A stretch of 64,000 nt of DNA from Dyella_B jejuensis (GCF_044904675.1 NZ_JADIKJ010000008.1:1-64000); one strand, 5' to 3'; numbered from the stretch's first letter, positions 54,556 to 63,027 are shown. Numbers and translations: made by a program. The notes: generated by a model not told the origin, from the sequence alone.

Positions 54556-54702
54556 TTATGCAACGTGGCGACAGCCTACCCGGCCGAATGTCGGTCCAGC
54601 GGTCGGCGCGCACGCGAAGTCATGCCAGCGGCCATGCGGGCGCTGGTAAGCACGGTAGCGGTATAGACGGCTGAGGACATGCGGATTCCGGTGGTTGAAC
54701 AT
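54556..54702 (-). CDS. Candidate Arg-rich leader peptide of the arginine operon
   Basis: A 48-codon frame, ATG 54702 to TAA 54556, ending 15 nt before the terminator stem. Eight of 48 residues are arginine, four of them in the short run RLYRYRAYQR near residues 12-21, followed by Arg25. There is no recognisable protein family and no strong Shine-Dalgarno (upstream bases are ATCATGG). In a GC-rich genome a random frame also has many Arg, so coding is uncertain. Support comes from its place in front of a terminator and an alternative pairing segment at 54578-54585. Confidence 0.35.
   Translation of the reverse strand: MFNHRNPHVLSRLYRYRAYQRPHGRWHDFACAPTAGPTFGRVGCRHVA
54569..54593 (-). promoter_or_regulatory. 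Candidate anti-terminator/pause structure in the argF' leader
   Basis: In the minus-strand RNA, GGCCGGGU (54585-54578) is perfectly complementary to ACCCGGCC (54539-54532), the 5' arm of the terminator, so the two folds exclude each other. The same segment can be hidden in a local hairpin closed by CGACA/UGUCG (54593-54589 with 54573-54569) and GCC/GGC. This is the mutually exclusive arrangement of attenuators; it was read by eye, not folded by program. Confidence 0.4.
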
Positions 54703-54803
54703 CCATGATGACCGGATTTTCGCTGCTGTGCAACAGCAGCGGCGGAGCGATGGACCGGCTTGGGAACATCGACTTTGTCCGTACCCGCAGGATGGCAATA
54801 AAC

Positions 54804-54827
54804 GAAAAAGCCTGCACATGGCAGGCT
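54804..54827 (-). terminator. Terminator of the glycine-zipper protein gene
   Basis: On the minus strand AGCCTGC (54827-54821), loop CATGT, GCAGGCT (54815-54809), then TTTTCG, 28 nt after the stop of the gene at 54855. Confidence 0.85.
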
Positions 54828-54854
54828 CGTTCGCTGTTCGGTATGCCGCCGGGA

Positions 54855-55406
54855 TCAGTCAGCGGGGGCCACGTTCACGCGCACACGCAGGCGTTCGCCG
54901 GGATCGTAGCTCAGGCGCGACATATAGACATCGCCGTGGTAACGGTATTCCACGTCGTAGCCGATGATCTGGCGCTGCTCGCTGACCTGGGTGGTCGGCT
55001 GGCAGACGGTCTGATCGCTGGCGTAGGTCTGTCCACCGCTGGCGACGGTGTTGCCCACGGCGCCGCCGACGACCGCGCCGCCCACCGTGGCCGCCGTGTT
55101 GCCACGGCCATGTCCGATGGTGCTGCCGAGCACGCCGCCGACGACCGCGCCCAGCACCGTGCCGATGCCCTTGTTGCTCGGAGTCTGCTGCACGACCTGC
55201 TGGTCATAGCATTGCTGGGTCGGCGTTGCCGTGCGCGTTACGCCATAGACGGGATCGACCCGCAGCACGTCGGCCCAGGCGTAATGCGCGTTATCAGGGC
55301 CACCGGCACCAGGGGGAGGCGGCGGGTAACCGGCCTGTTGCGCCATCGCGCCCGTGGAAACGGCAAAGCCTGCAAGCAGGGACAGCAACAACATTTTCTT
55401 GTTCAT
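54855..55406 (-). CDS. Glycine-zipper envelope protein
   Basis: 183 residues with a signal peptide (MNKKMLLLSLLAGFAVSTGAMA-QQ) and a strong GGAGG ribosome site. A Pro/Gly-rich start is followed by a double glycine zipper: IGTVLGAVVGGVLGSTIG and AATVGGAVVGGAVGNTVA (residues ~78-121), as in the 17 kDa surface-antigen/glycine-zipper-2TM family. The C-terminal EYRYHGDVYMSRLSYDPGERL is typical of that family in Xanthomonadales. Probably outer-membrane-associated; exact role unknown. It is monocistronic with its own terminator. Confidence 0.88.
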   Translation of the reverse strand: MNKKMLLLSLLAGFAVSTGAMAQQAGYPPPPPGAGGPDNAHYAWADVLRVDPVYGVTRTATPTQQCYDQQVVQQTPSNKGIGTVLGAVVGGVLGSTIGHGRGNTAATVGGAVVGGAVGNTVASGGQTYASDQTVCQPTTQVSEQRQIIGYDVEYRYHGDVYMSRLSYDPGERLRVRVNVAPAD

Positions 55407-55630
55407 GGACAACCTCCGCAAAAGGGGGCGAAAGCGGCTTTCCGCATATGTCGGAAATTGCAGCAAATTCACGCTGAATCCACGCTTAGAACCGCCGCAA
55501 TTTAGTGCTCCGTTCGAAGCGGTAACCCGGAACTTTTCGGATAATTCGGCGCAGAACGCCCACGGCGGCTAGGCAAGACCTTGATAAGATGGCCGACTTG
55601 TTGACTGCACCCACCGACTGCGGGACATCC

Positions 55631-57007
55631 ATGCCGATTTCGCTCTACAACAGCCTCAGCCGACGCATCGAGCCATTCGAGCCGCTCGATCCGGATCGGG
55701 TGACGGTGTATCTGTGCGGGCCGACGGTCTATAACTACGTGCACATCGGCAATGCCCGTGGCCCGGTGGTGTTCGACGTCTTGGTCAAGCTCCTGCGGCG
55801 CCACTATCGGCAGGTCACCTACGCCCGCAACATCACCGACGTGGACGATAAGATCAACGCCGCCGCGATCGAGCAGAATGTGCCGATCGGCAGCATTACC
55901 GGCCGTTTCACGCGCGCCTACCAGGACGACATGGCGGCGCTGGGCATTGCGCCGCCCGACGTCGAACCCTATGCCACCGCCCATATCGGGCAGATCGTGG
56001 CGATGATCGAAACCTTGGTCGCCAGCGGCCATGCCTATGCCGCGGAAGGCCATGTGCTGTTCGATGTCGGGTCCTACCCGGGCTACGGCGCGCTCTCTGG
56101 ACGCGACACGGACGAGCTGATCGCGGGCGCGCGGGTCGAGGTGGCTCCTTACAAGAAGGATCCGGCCGATTTCGTCTTGTGGAAACCGTCGACGTCCGAG
56201 CTGCCAGGCTGGAGCAGTCCCTGGGGCCGCGGGCGTCCTGGCTGGCATATCGAATGCTCTGCCATGAGCGCGGCGCACCTGGGCGAGACCATCGATATCC
56301 ATGCCGGCGGCGTGGACCTGCAGTTTCCTCATCACGAGAACGAAATCGCCCAGTCCACCTGCGCCCACGGCGGCAAGCTGTTCGCGCGCTGGTGGCTGCA
56401 TAACGGCATGCTGACTTTCGACGGGCGCAAGATGTCCAAATCGCTGGGCAACGTGCTGCACGTGCACGCGCTGCTCAAGGCGCACCCGCCCGAAGCGTTG
56501 CGCCTGCTGCTGCTGCGCGGCCATTACCGTCAGCCGCTGGATTGGTCGGACACGGCCATCGCGCAAGCGATCAGCACGCTGGACGGCTGGTATCGCGTGT
56601 TGCGCGAACTGGGCGATATCGCGCTCGATCCGGCTCAACCGTGGCCGGTCCCCCCGCGGCTGGAAGCGGCGCTTTGCGATGACCTCAATACACCCCAGGC
56701 ATTGGCCGAACTGGCCGTGCTTGCCGATACCGCGCGCCAGGCCCCGAGTGCGTCGAGCAAGGCTGCGCTGCTCGGCGGCGGCGCTTTGCTCGGCCTGCTG
56801 CAGGTTGATCCCGAAGCCTGGTTCAAGCAGGGAAGTGGCAGCGACATCGATGCCGGACACGTCGACGCCTTGCTGGAAGAACGTCGCCAGGCACGCGCCA
56901 ACCGTGATTTCGCGCGGGCGGATGCGATCCGCAATGAATTGGGCGTGATGGGCGTAGTCATCGAGGATGGCGCCCAGGGCACGCGCTGGAGCGTGATCAA
57001 GCATTGA
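55631..57007 (+). CDS. cysS: Cysteinyl-tRNA synthetase
   Basis: 458 residues: the class I HIGH-like VHIGNARGPVVFDV, zinc ligands Cys in YLCGPTVYNY and in HIECSAMS with the HHENE region, and KMSKSLGN near residue 270. It charges tRNA-Cys. ATG 55631 (MPISLYNS) matches the conserved start; an upstream frame from 55589 adds 14 unlikely residues. It is followed by sufE on the same strand, possibly linking cysteine use with Fe-S assembly. Confidence 0.96.
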   Translation: MPISLYNSLSRRIEPFEPLDPDRVTVYLCGPTVYNYVHIGNARGPVVFDVLVKLLRRHYRQVTYARNITDVDDKINAAAIEQNVPIGSITGRFTRAYQDDMAALGIAPPDVEPYATAHIGQIVAMIETLVASGHAYAAEGHVLFDVGSYPGYGALSGRDTDELIAGARVEVAPYKKDPADFVLWKPSTSELPGWSSPWGRGRPGWHIECSAMSAAHLGETIDIHAGGVDLQFPHHENEIAQSTCAHGGKLFARWWLHNGMLTFDGRKMSKSLGNVLHVHALLKAHPPEALRLLLLRGHYRQPLDWSDTAIAQAISTLDGWYRVLRELGDIALDPAQPWPVPPRLEAALCDDLNTPQALAELAVLADTARQAPSASSKAALLGGGALLGLLQVDPEAWFKQGSGSDIDAGHVDALLEERRQARANRDFARADAIRNELGVMGVVIEDGAQGTRWSVIKH

Positions 57008-57055
57008 TCAGGCGCGGTTCGGGTGCGGCATGGCGAACCGCGCGATAATGCTCGC

Positions 57056-57484
57056 ATGAATACGATTGCCAACCCCAGCGCCGCCCAGGCCCAGCAGGAT
57101 ATCGCCGATGAGTTCGCCTTCTTCGGCGACTGGACCGAGCGCTACCAATACCTGATCGATCTCGGCAAACAGCTGCCGCCATTCCCCGACGAATGGAAGA
57201 CCGAGGACTATCGCGTGCACGGTTGCCAGTCGATGGTATGGCTGGTGCCCAGCGGCAACGCCGCGCAGATGCATTTTGACGCGAGCAGCGATTCGGCCAT
57301 CGTTTCCGGACTGATCGCACTGGTGCTGCGGGTGTACTCCGATCGCCCAGCGGCGGAAATCGTCATCACCGAACCGACCTTCATACAGCAGATCGGCTTG
57401 GCCAAGCACCTGTCGCCTACCCGTTCGAATGGTCTGGCGGCCATGCTGGCGAAGTTGAAGGCATACGCGGCGGCGGCGGTGTAA
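57056..57484 (+). CDS. sufE: SufE family cysteine desulfuration protein
   Basis: 142 residues. The sulfur-accepting cysteine sits in RVHGCQSMVWL (residue ~59), and the FGDWTERYQYLIDLGKQLPP start and late FIQQIGLAKHLSPTRSNGL match SufE/CsdE. It accepts persulfide sulfur from a SufS/CsdA-type desulfurase. Those genes are not in the window. ATG 57056 is preferred over the in-frame 57023 start. Confidence 0.92.
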   Translation: MNTIANPSAAQAQQDIADEFAFFGDWTERYQYLIDLGKQLPPFPDEWKTEDYRVHGCQSMVWLVPSGNAAQMHFDASSDSAIVSGLIALVLRVYSDRPAAEIVITEPTFIQQIGLAKHLSPTRSNGLAAMLAKLKAYAAAAV

Positions 57485-57540
57485 GACAGGCGGGACCAGG
57501 CCGCATGCCGGGTCGCCTAAGCCGTGCGCCCGGATCAAAC

Positions 57541-57568
57541 GCAAAGCCCCGCACAGGCGGGGCTTTGC
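57541..57568. terminator. Palindromic terminator between sufE and dksA
   Basis: GCAAAGCCCCGC (57541-57552), loop ACAG, GCGGGGCTTTGC (57557-57568): a perfect 12 bp stem with A/T-rich outer flanks, placed between two convergent stops, so probably bidirectional. Confidence 0.8.
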
Positions 57569-57598
57569 CAGCTTGGCGATAGGCGTCGGCCCTTCGCG

Positions 57599-58657
57599 TC
57601 AATCCCCCATCTGCTTCTGCAGGTGCTCGCGACGCTCCTGCGCATCGAGCGACAGCGTGGCGATCGGGCGGGCATCGAGGCGCTCAAGGCCGATTTCCTC
57701 ATCGGTCTCCTCGCAATAGCCGTAACGGCCCTCTTCGATGCGGCGCAGCGCCTTGTCGATCTTGGAGATCAGCTTGCGGTAGCGATCGCGGGTACGCAGT
57801 TCCAGCGAGTTTTCCGTCTCGCGGGTGGCACGTTCGGCTTCGTCGCCAACGTCACGCACTTCGTCGCGCAGGTTTTCCATGGTCTGGCGCGATTCCTCCA
57901 CCAGCTGGTCGCGCCATTCCCGCAGCTTGTTGCGGAAATAGGCGAGATGGCGAGGACTCATGTACTCCTCGTCGGAGGAAGGCCGATAGCCAGGGGGCAG
58001 GTCGATCTGCGTGGTGATGGGCAGCGCGTACCGGCCGTCTTCGCGGGTCACGCCATTGTCGAGAGTTGTAGCGGTGCTATTCATTGAGGACTGCGGGGTC
58101 TTCTGTTTTTTGGTAGGAGGATGATTCACGGTGGCGTTCGCCACGCGCGGTGCCGTCGGACCGACGGCACTGGCCACCTTACCCGTGAGGGGGCGGGCGA
58201 CCTGTGATGGTACGGGGTGCGGTGTCGCAGTTTTTGCAGCCGGTTTGGCGTCTTTGGCTGGCGCTACCGATTTGGCGGGCGCCGGAGCAGGTTTCGCAGC
58301 CGGCTTCGCGGCAGGGTGTTCGGCCACTTTCTTGGCGGGCGCCGCCGGCTTGGCCGGGGTGATGCGCTTGGGTTCCGGCTTGGCCACAGCCTTCTTCACG
58401 GGTGCGGCCTTCTTCGCCTGGGGCTTGGCAATGGGTTTGGCGGCCTTTTTGGCGACGACCTTCTCGGCCGTTGCCTTTTTGGCAACCGCCTTGGCTGGCG
58501 TTTTTTTTGCCGCCGCCTTCTTGGCCGGCGCGGCTTTCTTCACGGACTTGGCGGCAGCGACCTTGGCCTTGCCAGCCTTCGCTTCGTTGCCTTTACCCGC
58601 AGCCTTGCCTTTCTGAGCTTTCTTGGCGGCGGTCGGATTACGCGTGGTTTTCGCCAT
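57599..58657 (-). CDS. dksA: DksA with histone-H1-like N-terminal tail and degenerate zinc finger
   Basis: 352 residues. Residues ~1-190 are a Lys/Ala/Pro-rich, histone-H1-like tail (repeats such as AKKAAAKKTPAKAVAKKA). Residues ~215-352 are DksA: a coiled coil with the acidic tip RDVGDEAERAT (Asp-x2-Asp retained) and the globular end GRYGYCEETDEEIGLERLDA, then RPIATLSLDAQERREHLQ. Of the four zinc-finger cysteines only the first remains; the others are Thr, Ser and Ala. It should still bind RNA polymerase in the secondary channel with ppGpp, with little or no zinc dependence. The tail may bind DNA or RNA. Confidence 0.92.
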   Translation of the reverse strand: MAKTTRNPTAAKKAQKGKAAGKGNEAKAGKAKVAAAKSVKKAAPAKKAAAKKTPAKAVAKKATAEKVVAKKAAKPIAKPQAKKAAPVKKAVAKPEPKRITPAKPAAPAKKVAEHPAAKPAAKPAPAPAKSVAPAKDAKPAAKTATPHPVPSQVARPLTGKVASAVGPTAPRVANATVNHPPTKKQKTPQSSMNSTATTLDNGVTREDGRYALPITTQIDLPPGYRPSSDEEYMSPRHLAYFRNKLREWRDQLVEESRQTMENLRDEVRDVGDEAERATRETENSLELRTRDRYRKLISKIDKALRRIEEGRYGYCEETDEEIGLERLDARPIATLSLDAQERREHLQKQMGD

Positions 58658-58771
58658 TTACCTTCACCATTTTGGCCGTGGCGGCCGGGTGTTATAGCCC
58701 AATACCCTTACACCGGCAACCGTCCTTCTGGAATACTTGCGGCATTTGGTGCTACAGGCAGTTTCGGCAAC

Positions 58772-59065
58772 GTGAATGCCGTGAGTCGATCGATTCTTTT
58801 CCTGCTCAAGCTCTACAAGCGCTTCGTGAGCCCCCTGTTAGGACAGCGTTGTCGCTTTTACCCCAGTTGCTCCGATTATGCACGCATCGCGGTTACCCGT
58901 TTCGGTCCGTGGCGCGGCAGCGTGCTGGCCGGCTGGCGTATTCTCCGCTGCCAGCCGCTGTGCGCGGGGGGCGACGATCCGGTACCCGAGCATTTCCATC
59001 TTGCTGGCTGCCGCCCCCAGGCACGCGATGGAAGCGACCCGGAACAAGGAGCAGGAAAACAATGA
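58772..59065 (+). CDS. yidD: Membrane protein insertion efficiency factor YidD
   Basis: 97 residues. The amphipathic N-terminus LFLLKLYKRFVSPLLG, the CRFYPSCSDYA motif and CQPLCAGGDDPVP are diagnostic of YidD, a small inner-membrane-associated helper of YidC-mediated insertion. The start is uncertain: GTG 58772 or GTG 58781 (VSRSILFLL) both fit and no clear ribosome site is seen. It is not beside rpmH, rnpA and yidC as usual, but between dksA and the dihydroorotase gene. Confidence 0.87.
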   Translation: MNAVSRSILFLLKLYKRFVSPLLGQRCRFYPSCSDYARIAVTRFGPWRGSVLAGWRILRCQPLCAGGDDPVPEHFHLAGCRPQARDGSDPEQGAGKQ

Positions 59066-59239
59066 GGGTCCGGCACACCGTGTTCTACTTGTCTTCTTTT
59101 CCACTCAAAAGCCGCTATGTTCGATAATCGCGCAAATCGGCGCGCATCCCGTGCGCGAAAAGCGCGCCTCGCGGGAACGCTGTAGCAGGACCATCACGAG
59201 CACCGTCTCCCCGCTTTTTTCCATCCATCGGAGCCACGC

Positions 59240-60577
59240 ATGTCCACCAACTGGCTGATCAAGAACGCCGAACTGATCAATGAGGGGCGCCGCTTCCATG
59301 CCGACCTGCGCGTGAAGCACGGCCGGATCGAGAACATCGGCGACAGCCTGGACGTGCGTCCGGGCGAACAGGTGATCGATGCCTCCGGACTGTGGCTGCT
59401 GCCCGGCATGATCGACGACCAGGTGCATTTCCGAGAACCCGGCCTGACCCACAAGGCCGACATCGCGCACGAATCGCGCGCCTGTGCCGCAGGCGGCATC
59501 ACCAGTTTCATGGAGATGCCCAACACCAGGCCCCCGGCGCTGGATCGCGAATCGCTGGAGGCCAAGTACAGCCGCGCGGCCGAAACCTCCGCCGTGAACT
59601 ATGCCTTTTACATGGGCGCCAGCAACGATAATCTCGAAGCGATCCGCGCGCTGGATCCGAAGGCCGCGCCCGGCATCAAGGTGTTCATGGGTGCCTCCAC
59701 CGGCAACATGCTGGTGGACAATCCGGAAACGCTGGACGGCATTTTCCGCGAAGCTCCCACGCCGATCATCACCCACTGCGAAGACACGCCGATGATCGAC
59801 GCGCTGCATGCCAAGGCGCGCGAGAAATACGGCGAGAACATTCCCGCACGAGAACATCCGCTGATCCGCTCGCGCGAGGCTTGCATCAAGTCGACCCGGC
59901 TGGCGATCGCGCTGGCGCAGAAGCATGGGACGCGCCTGCATGTGCTGCATATCTCCACCGCGGACGAACTGGCGCTGTTCCAGCCGGGCCCGCTGCAAGG
60001 CAAGCGCATCACCGCCGAAACCTGCGTGCATTTCCTGCATTTCAGCGACGAGGACTACGAACGGCTCGGCTTCCTGATCAAATGCAATCCGGCGATCAAG
60101 ACGGCAGCCGACCGCGACGCCATTACCAAGGCGTTGGCGGAGCGACGCATCGACGTGCTGGCGACCGATCATGCGCCGCACCTGCTGGAAGAAAAAAACC
60201 AGCTTTACGACAAGGCTCCGTCTGGCTTGCCGCTGGTCCAGTTCGCGCTGCAGGCCGCGTTGCAGCGGGTGACCGAAGGCAAGCTGACACTTGAGCGGGT
60301 GGTGGAAGCCGTCTGCCACGCGCCGGCCACGCTGTTCGACGTGCACGAGCGCGGCTTCCTGCGCGAAGGCTATGCAGCCGACCTGGTCTTGGTCGATCCG
60401 CGCAAGCCGCACACCGTGCGGCGCGAAGAAGTGCTGTCGAAGTGCGGCTGGTCGCCGTTCGAAGGCTATACATTCAGCAGTTCGATCGCGGCCACTTTCG
60501 TCAATGGCCAACGCATTTGGGATGGCTCGCGCATGGACGACACCGTGCGTGGCGAGCGCCTGGCCTTCGATCGATAA
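59240..60577 (+). CDS. pyrC: Dihydroorotase
   Basis: 445-residue cyclic amidohydrolase. The metal site begins DDQVHFREPGLTHK (His-x-His replaced by QVH but with HFRE substrate-binding Arg), with MPNTRPPALD, GIKVFMGASTGNM (carbamylated Lys), HCEDTP, LHVLHISTADEL and LATDHAPHLLEEK providing the other ligands. It closes carbamoyl-aspartate to dihydroorotate in pyrimidine synthesis. A related role on another cyclic amide is less likely. It is a single gene with no pyr neighbours; a GC-rich hairpin follows. Confidence 0.88.
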   Translation: MSTNWLIKNAELINEGRRFHADLRVKHGRIENIGDSLDVRPGEQVIDASGLWLLPGMIDDQVHFREPGLTHKADIAHESRACAAGGITSFMEMPNTRPPALDRESLEAKYSRAAETSAVNYAFYMGASNDNLEAIRALDPKAAPGIKVFMGASTGNMLVDNPETLDGIFREAPTPIITHCEDTPMIDALHAKAREKYGENIPAREHPLIRSREACIKSTRLAIALAQKHGTRLHVLHISTADELALFQPGPLQGKRITAETCVHFLHFSDEDYERLGFLIKCNPAIKTAADRDAITKALAERRIDVLATDHAPHLLEEKNQLYDKAPSGLPLVQFALQAALQRVTEGKLTLERVVEAVCHAPATLFDVHERGFLREGYAADLVLVDPRKPHTVRREEVLSKCGWSPFEGYTFSSSIAATFVNGQRIWDGSRMDDTVRGERLAFDR

Positions 60578-60588
60578 CAGGTCCGGGA

Positions 60589-60615
60589 CGTGCCGGCTGC
60601 GTCGCCGCCGGCACG
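60589..60615. terminator. Hairpin between pyrC and the YbaY-type gene
   Basis: CGTGCCGGC (60589-60597) and GCCGGCACG (60607-60615), loop 9 nt, between convergent stops. No T-run. Confidence 0.45.
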
Positions 60616-60621
60616 CGCGGC

Positions 60622-61056
60622 TCAGTGAATTTCCGAGATCACGATCCGAACCGGGCCCTCGTTGCCGGAGCGGCCCAGCACGCTCACCTGGGTATCGTTG
60701 ACGGCCAGCGTGCGATCTCCTTGCTTGATCCGCGCCGACACAGCGAAGTCCACGCCATCGGCCAGCTCCGCCGGCTCGTAGCCCAGCACGAACGACACGG
60801 GCGAGGAACCGATCGGCACAATGCGATCCGTGGCAATGACCCGGGCCGGGGCGTCCTGTTTGCTGACATCGGCCAGCGTCACTTCGAGATACGCATCGGC
60901 AGGCAGAGGGTGCGAAAGCGCATAGTCGACTTCGCCGGCAAGCGACTTCATCAGCATTTGCTGTTTCGGCGCCCTGTCCTTGCCGAAGTGCGGCATCCAG
61001 CTACAAGCGGCCAATGCCAGCAGGCCGATCGACAGCACACCGTGACGAATCTTCAT
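60622..61056 (-). CDS. YbaY-family lipoprotein
   Basis: 144 residues. The lipobox LALAAC gives acylated Cys18. The mature part contains the YbaY/lipoprotein-38 fold pattern: DAYLEVTLADVSKQDAPARVIA, then PVSFVLGYEPAELADG and YxVSARI-type strands ending RIVISEIH. Function in the envelope is not established; some relatives resemble secretion pilotins. No operon partner is evident, with folE2 60 nt upstream on the same strand. Confidence 0.85.
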   Translation of the reverse strand: MKIRHGVLSIGLLALAACSWMPHFGKDRAPKQQMLMKSLAGEVDYALSHPLPADAYLEVTLADVSKQDAPARVIATDRIVPIGSSPVSFVLGYEPAELADGVDFAVSARIKQGDRTLAVNDTQVSVLGRSGNEGPVRIVISEIH

Positions 61057-61115
61057 GGAAATTCCTTTTTTGCAGGGTCCGGGATCATAGCAACCGCACG
61101 CTGCAGGAGGCCCCT

Positions 61116-62066
61116 TCAGGCGCGCTCCGCGCCGTAACCGCCGGCAACGCCTTTGCTCGCGTAAGCCACGGCATCATGTGGATGCAAGCTTTCCTGGTGC
61201 TCCAGGCGAACGTGGAAATCGACGATGCCCGGGTCGGCATCGAGCGCGCGCTGGATGCGTCGCGCGGCATCCTCGCAGAACATCAGATTGCCGCCATTGG
61301 CGAGCGCGAAAGCCTGTTCGTCTTCGCGTTTCACCGCCGTCTGCACGGGCGTGCCCAGCGCCTGCTCCACACGGTCGAGCAGACCGATCAGGTTCAGCGG
61401 CGCGCCTTCGGCGAATCGCACCAGCAGGCGTGCCACGCTGCGTTGTGCATGCGGCGTGGCGACAATGCCCTTCTCGCTACCCAGCCATGCCAGCACGGCA
61501 GCGTGGTCCAGCGGAACGTTGACGTCGAAATCCTTGGCAAATTGTTCCTGGATCAATTGCCGGGACAAAGCGGCCGACGCCGGACACGTCGAGGAATACA
61601 CCACTTCCGTGCCCAGTTCCATGCGGAATCCATCCGCGCACAAGCTGGCCTCGACGGACACCGGGTAGGCACGCCAGCCACTGTTACCGCTACGCAGCGC
61701 GGCACGGCGCACGAGCTGGTCGAAGCGAACGCTGAGGCGGGCGCGATCGGACAGATCCTTGTGCGAATCCAGGAAAGCGCGCAGCAGCGATTCGAGCCTC
61801 GTGGCGTCGATCGGGTTGCTGCTCAGGTATTCATCGACCAGCAGATATAGCCGAGACATATGAATGCCGCGCCGGTCCGGCCGGATCAGGTTGACGAACG
61901 CGCCGACCTGGGCGCTGGAACGCTGCGCCGCGCCGTCGCCGGCGTCGAAGTGCACCGGGACCTCGATGCCGTCCATGCCGACCCAATCCAGCGCGCCGGC
62001 CAGATGCGGCTGCGCCTGGGTGGCAACGTCGGGCATCAGGCGGGCCGTGTTTTCGTGGGTATGCAT
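61116..62066 (-). CDS. folE2: GTP cyclohydrolase FolE2 (type IB)
   Basis: 316 residues. The catalytic/metal cysteine lies in VYSSTCPASAALS. ALDWVGMDGIEVPVHF near the N-terminus and the C-terminal HVRLEHQESLHPHDAVAY block match FolE2. It forms dihydroneopterin triphosphate for folate (and queuosine) synthesis without a strict zinc requirement. It is often Zur-regulated in species that also have FolE; no Zur site was identified by eye. Confidence 0.95.
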   Translation of the reverse strand: MHTHENTARLMPDVATQAQPHLAGALDWVGMDGIEVPVHFDAGDGAAQRSSAQVGAFVNLIRPDRRGIHMSRLYLLVDEYLSSNPIDATRLESLLRAFLDSHKDLSDRARLSVRFDQLVRRAALRSGNSGWRAYPVSVEASLCADGFRMELGTEVVYSSTCPASAALSRQLIQEQFAKDFDVNVPLDHAAVLAWLGSEKGIVATPHAQRSVARLLVRFAEGAPLNLIGLLDRVEQALGTPVQTAVKREDEQAFALANGGNLMFCEDAARRIQRALDADPGIVDFHVRLEHQESLHPHDAVAYASKGVAGGYGAERA

Positions 62067-62163
62067 GGGACATCCTTTAAAAGCCGGCGCTCGGCTGCCG
62101 CGAGCCCCCTATGTTGGGGCAGCCTGACGCCGCGCAACAGGGCCTGCGGAAGAAACGGTGCGT

Positions 62164-63027
62164 TTACCGGTCCCGGGACTTTTGTTGCTGCCAGCGGCGA
62201 GCCGCCCGCCAGGCGCGCAGGGTCACCATGAACCCGCTATCGGGCGCACCTTGCTGCAGCACTTTCATCGGCGCGCTGGCGCGCGCCGCCTTGCCCGCCA
62301 GCCATTCGGCCAGGCCGGCCTCGAGCGCCCGGAATACGCTGAGCGGTCCGGCGAGCTGGCTCGATTCGCGCCATGCCGATTGCAGATCATCCAATTGCGC
62401 CTTGATCGCCCGGTCGCGCGCCTCGCCTTGCTGGCGCAGGCCGTTGCGGTCGAGATGGAACCGCGCCAGGCGCGCCATCGGCAACGGCAAGCGGTCCTGC
62501 TCGGCATCTTCCTGCAGGCGCCGCAGCGCATACAGCATGTGGCTCAGTGTCGCCACGCGCGTGGCGCGGGCCGACGATGCGTCCTGGCCGTACCACCAGG
62601 CCGTCTCCAGCGCCGCCAGCGCGCCATGCAAGACGGAAGCTGCGTTGACCTGCGCGGCGAAGTCCACCGCGGTGCCCTCTTCCAGTTGCGCCATGGCCGC
62701 CAGCACCGGTGCAAGCCAGCGCTCGGACGGCACGGCATGCGCGCGCTCGTCATCAAACAGCATCCGGGTCAGCGGATGACGGCCGCCGCTGGCGGCCGCG
62801 CCGCTCAATTCTTCTGCCCACCAGTTGAGCTTGGTCGCGGCAACCTGCGGTTCGCGGATGCCGTAAGCGGCGGAAAGCAGTTCCTGTTCCAATGCGGCGA
62901 GCGCGACATGGCCGGGATATTTGCCAGGCTCGACAAACACCAGCGCCATACGCTGCTGCGGCTGCACGGCCAGCCATTTGTCGAGGTAACTTTGCAGTGC
63001 GCCGTGCGAAAAAACGTCCTCGCTCAC
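62164..63027 (-). CDS. Squalene/phytoene-synthase-fold protein, NDUFAF6-like
   Basis: 287 residues of the trans-isoprenyl synthase fold: ATKLNWWAEELSGAA, VATLSHMLYALRRLQEDAEQDRLPLP (the second Asp-rich region is degenerate), and a C-terminal helical tail. The first DxxxD motif of real squalene/phytoene synthases is missing, so it may be non-catalytic, as for the respiratory-complex assembly factor NDUFAF6. GTG 63027 overlaps the gph stop (GTGA) with GGAAGG 7 nt upstream; ATG 63042 is an alternative. It lies in the ubiG-gph operon. Confidence 0.75.
   Translation of the reverse strand: MSEDVFSHGALQSYLDKWLAVQPQQRMALVFVEPGKYPGHVALAALEQELLSAAYGIREPQVAATKLNWWAEELSGAAASGGRHPLTRMLFDDERAHAVPSERWLAPVLAAMAQLEEGTAVDFAAQVNAASVLHGALAALETAWWYGQDASSARATRVATLSHMLYALRRLQEDAEQDRLPLPMARLARFHLDRNGLRQQGEARDRAIKAQLDDLQSAWRESSQLAGPLSVFRALEAGLAEWLAGKAARASAPMKVLQQGAPDSGFMVTLRAWRAARRWQQQKSRDR

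Noticed and set aside
54556..54819. An 87-codon extension of the leader frame beginning at 54819
   Set aside because: Its start lies within the terminator of the upstream gene, so it would be outside the likely transcript; only the 48-codon part is considered.
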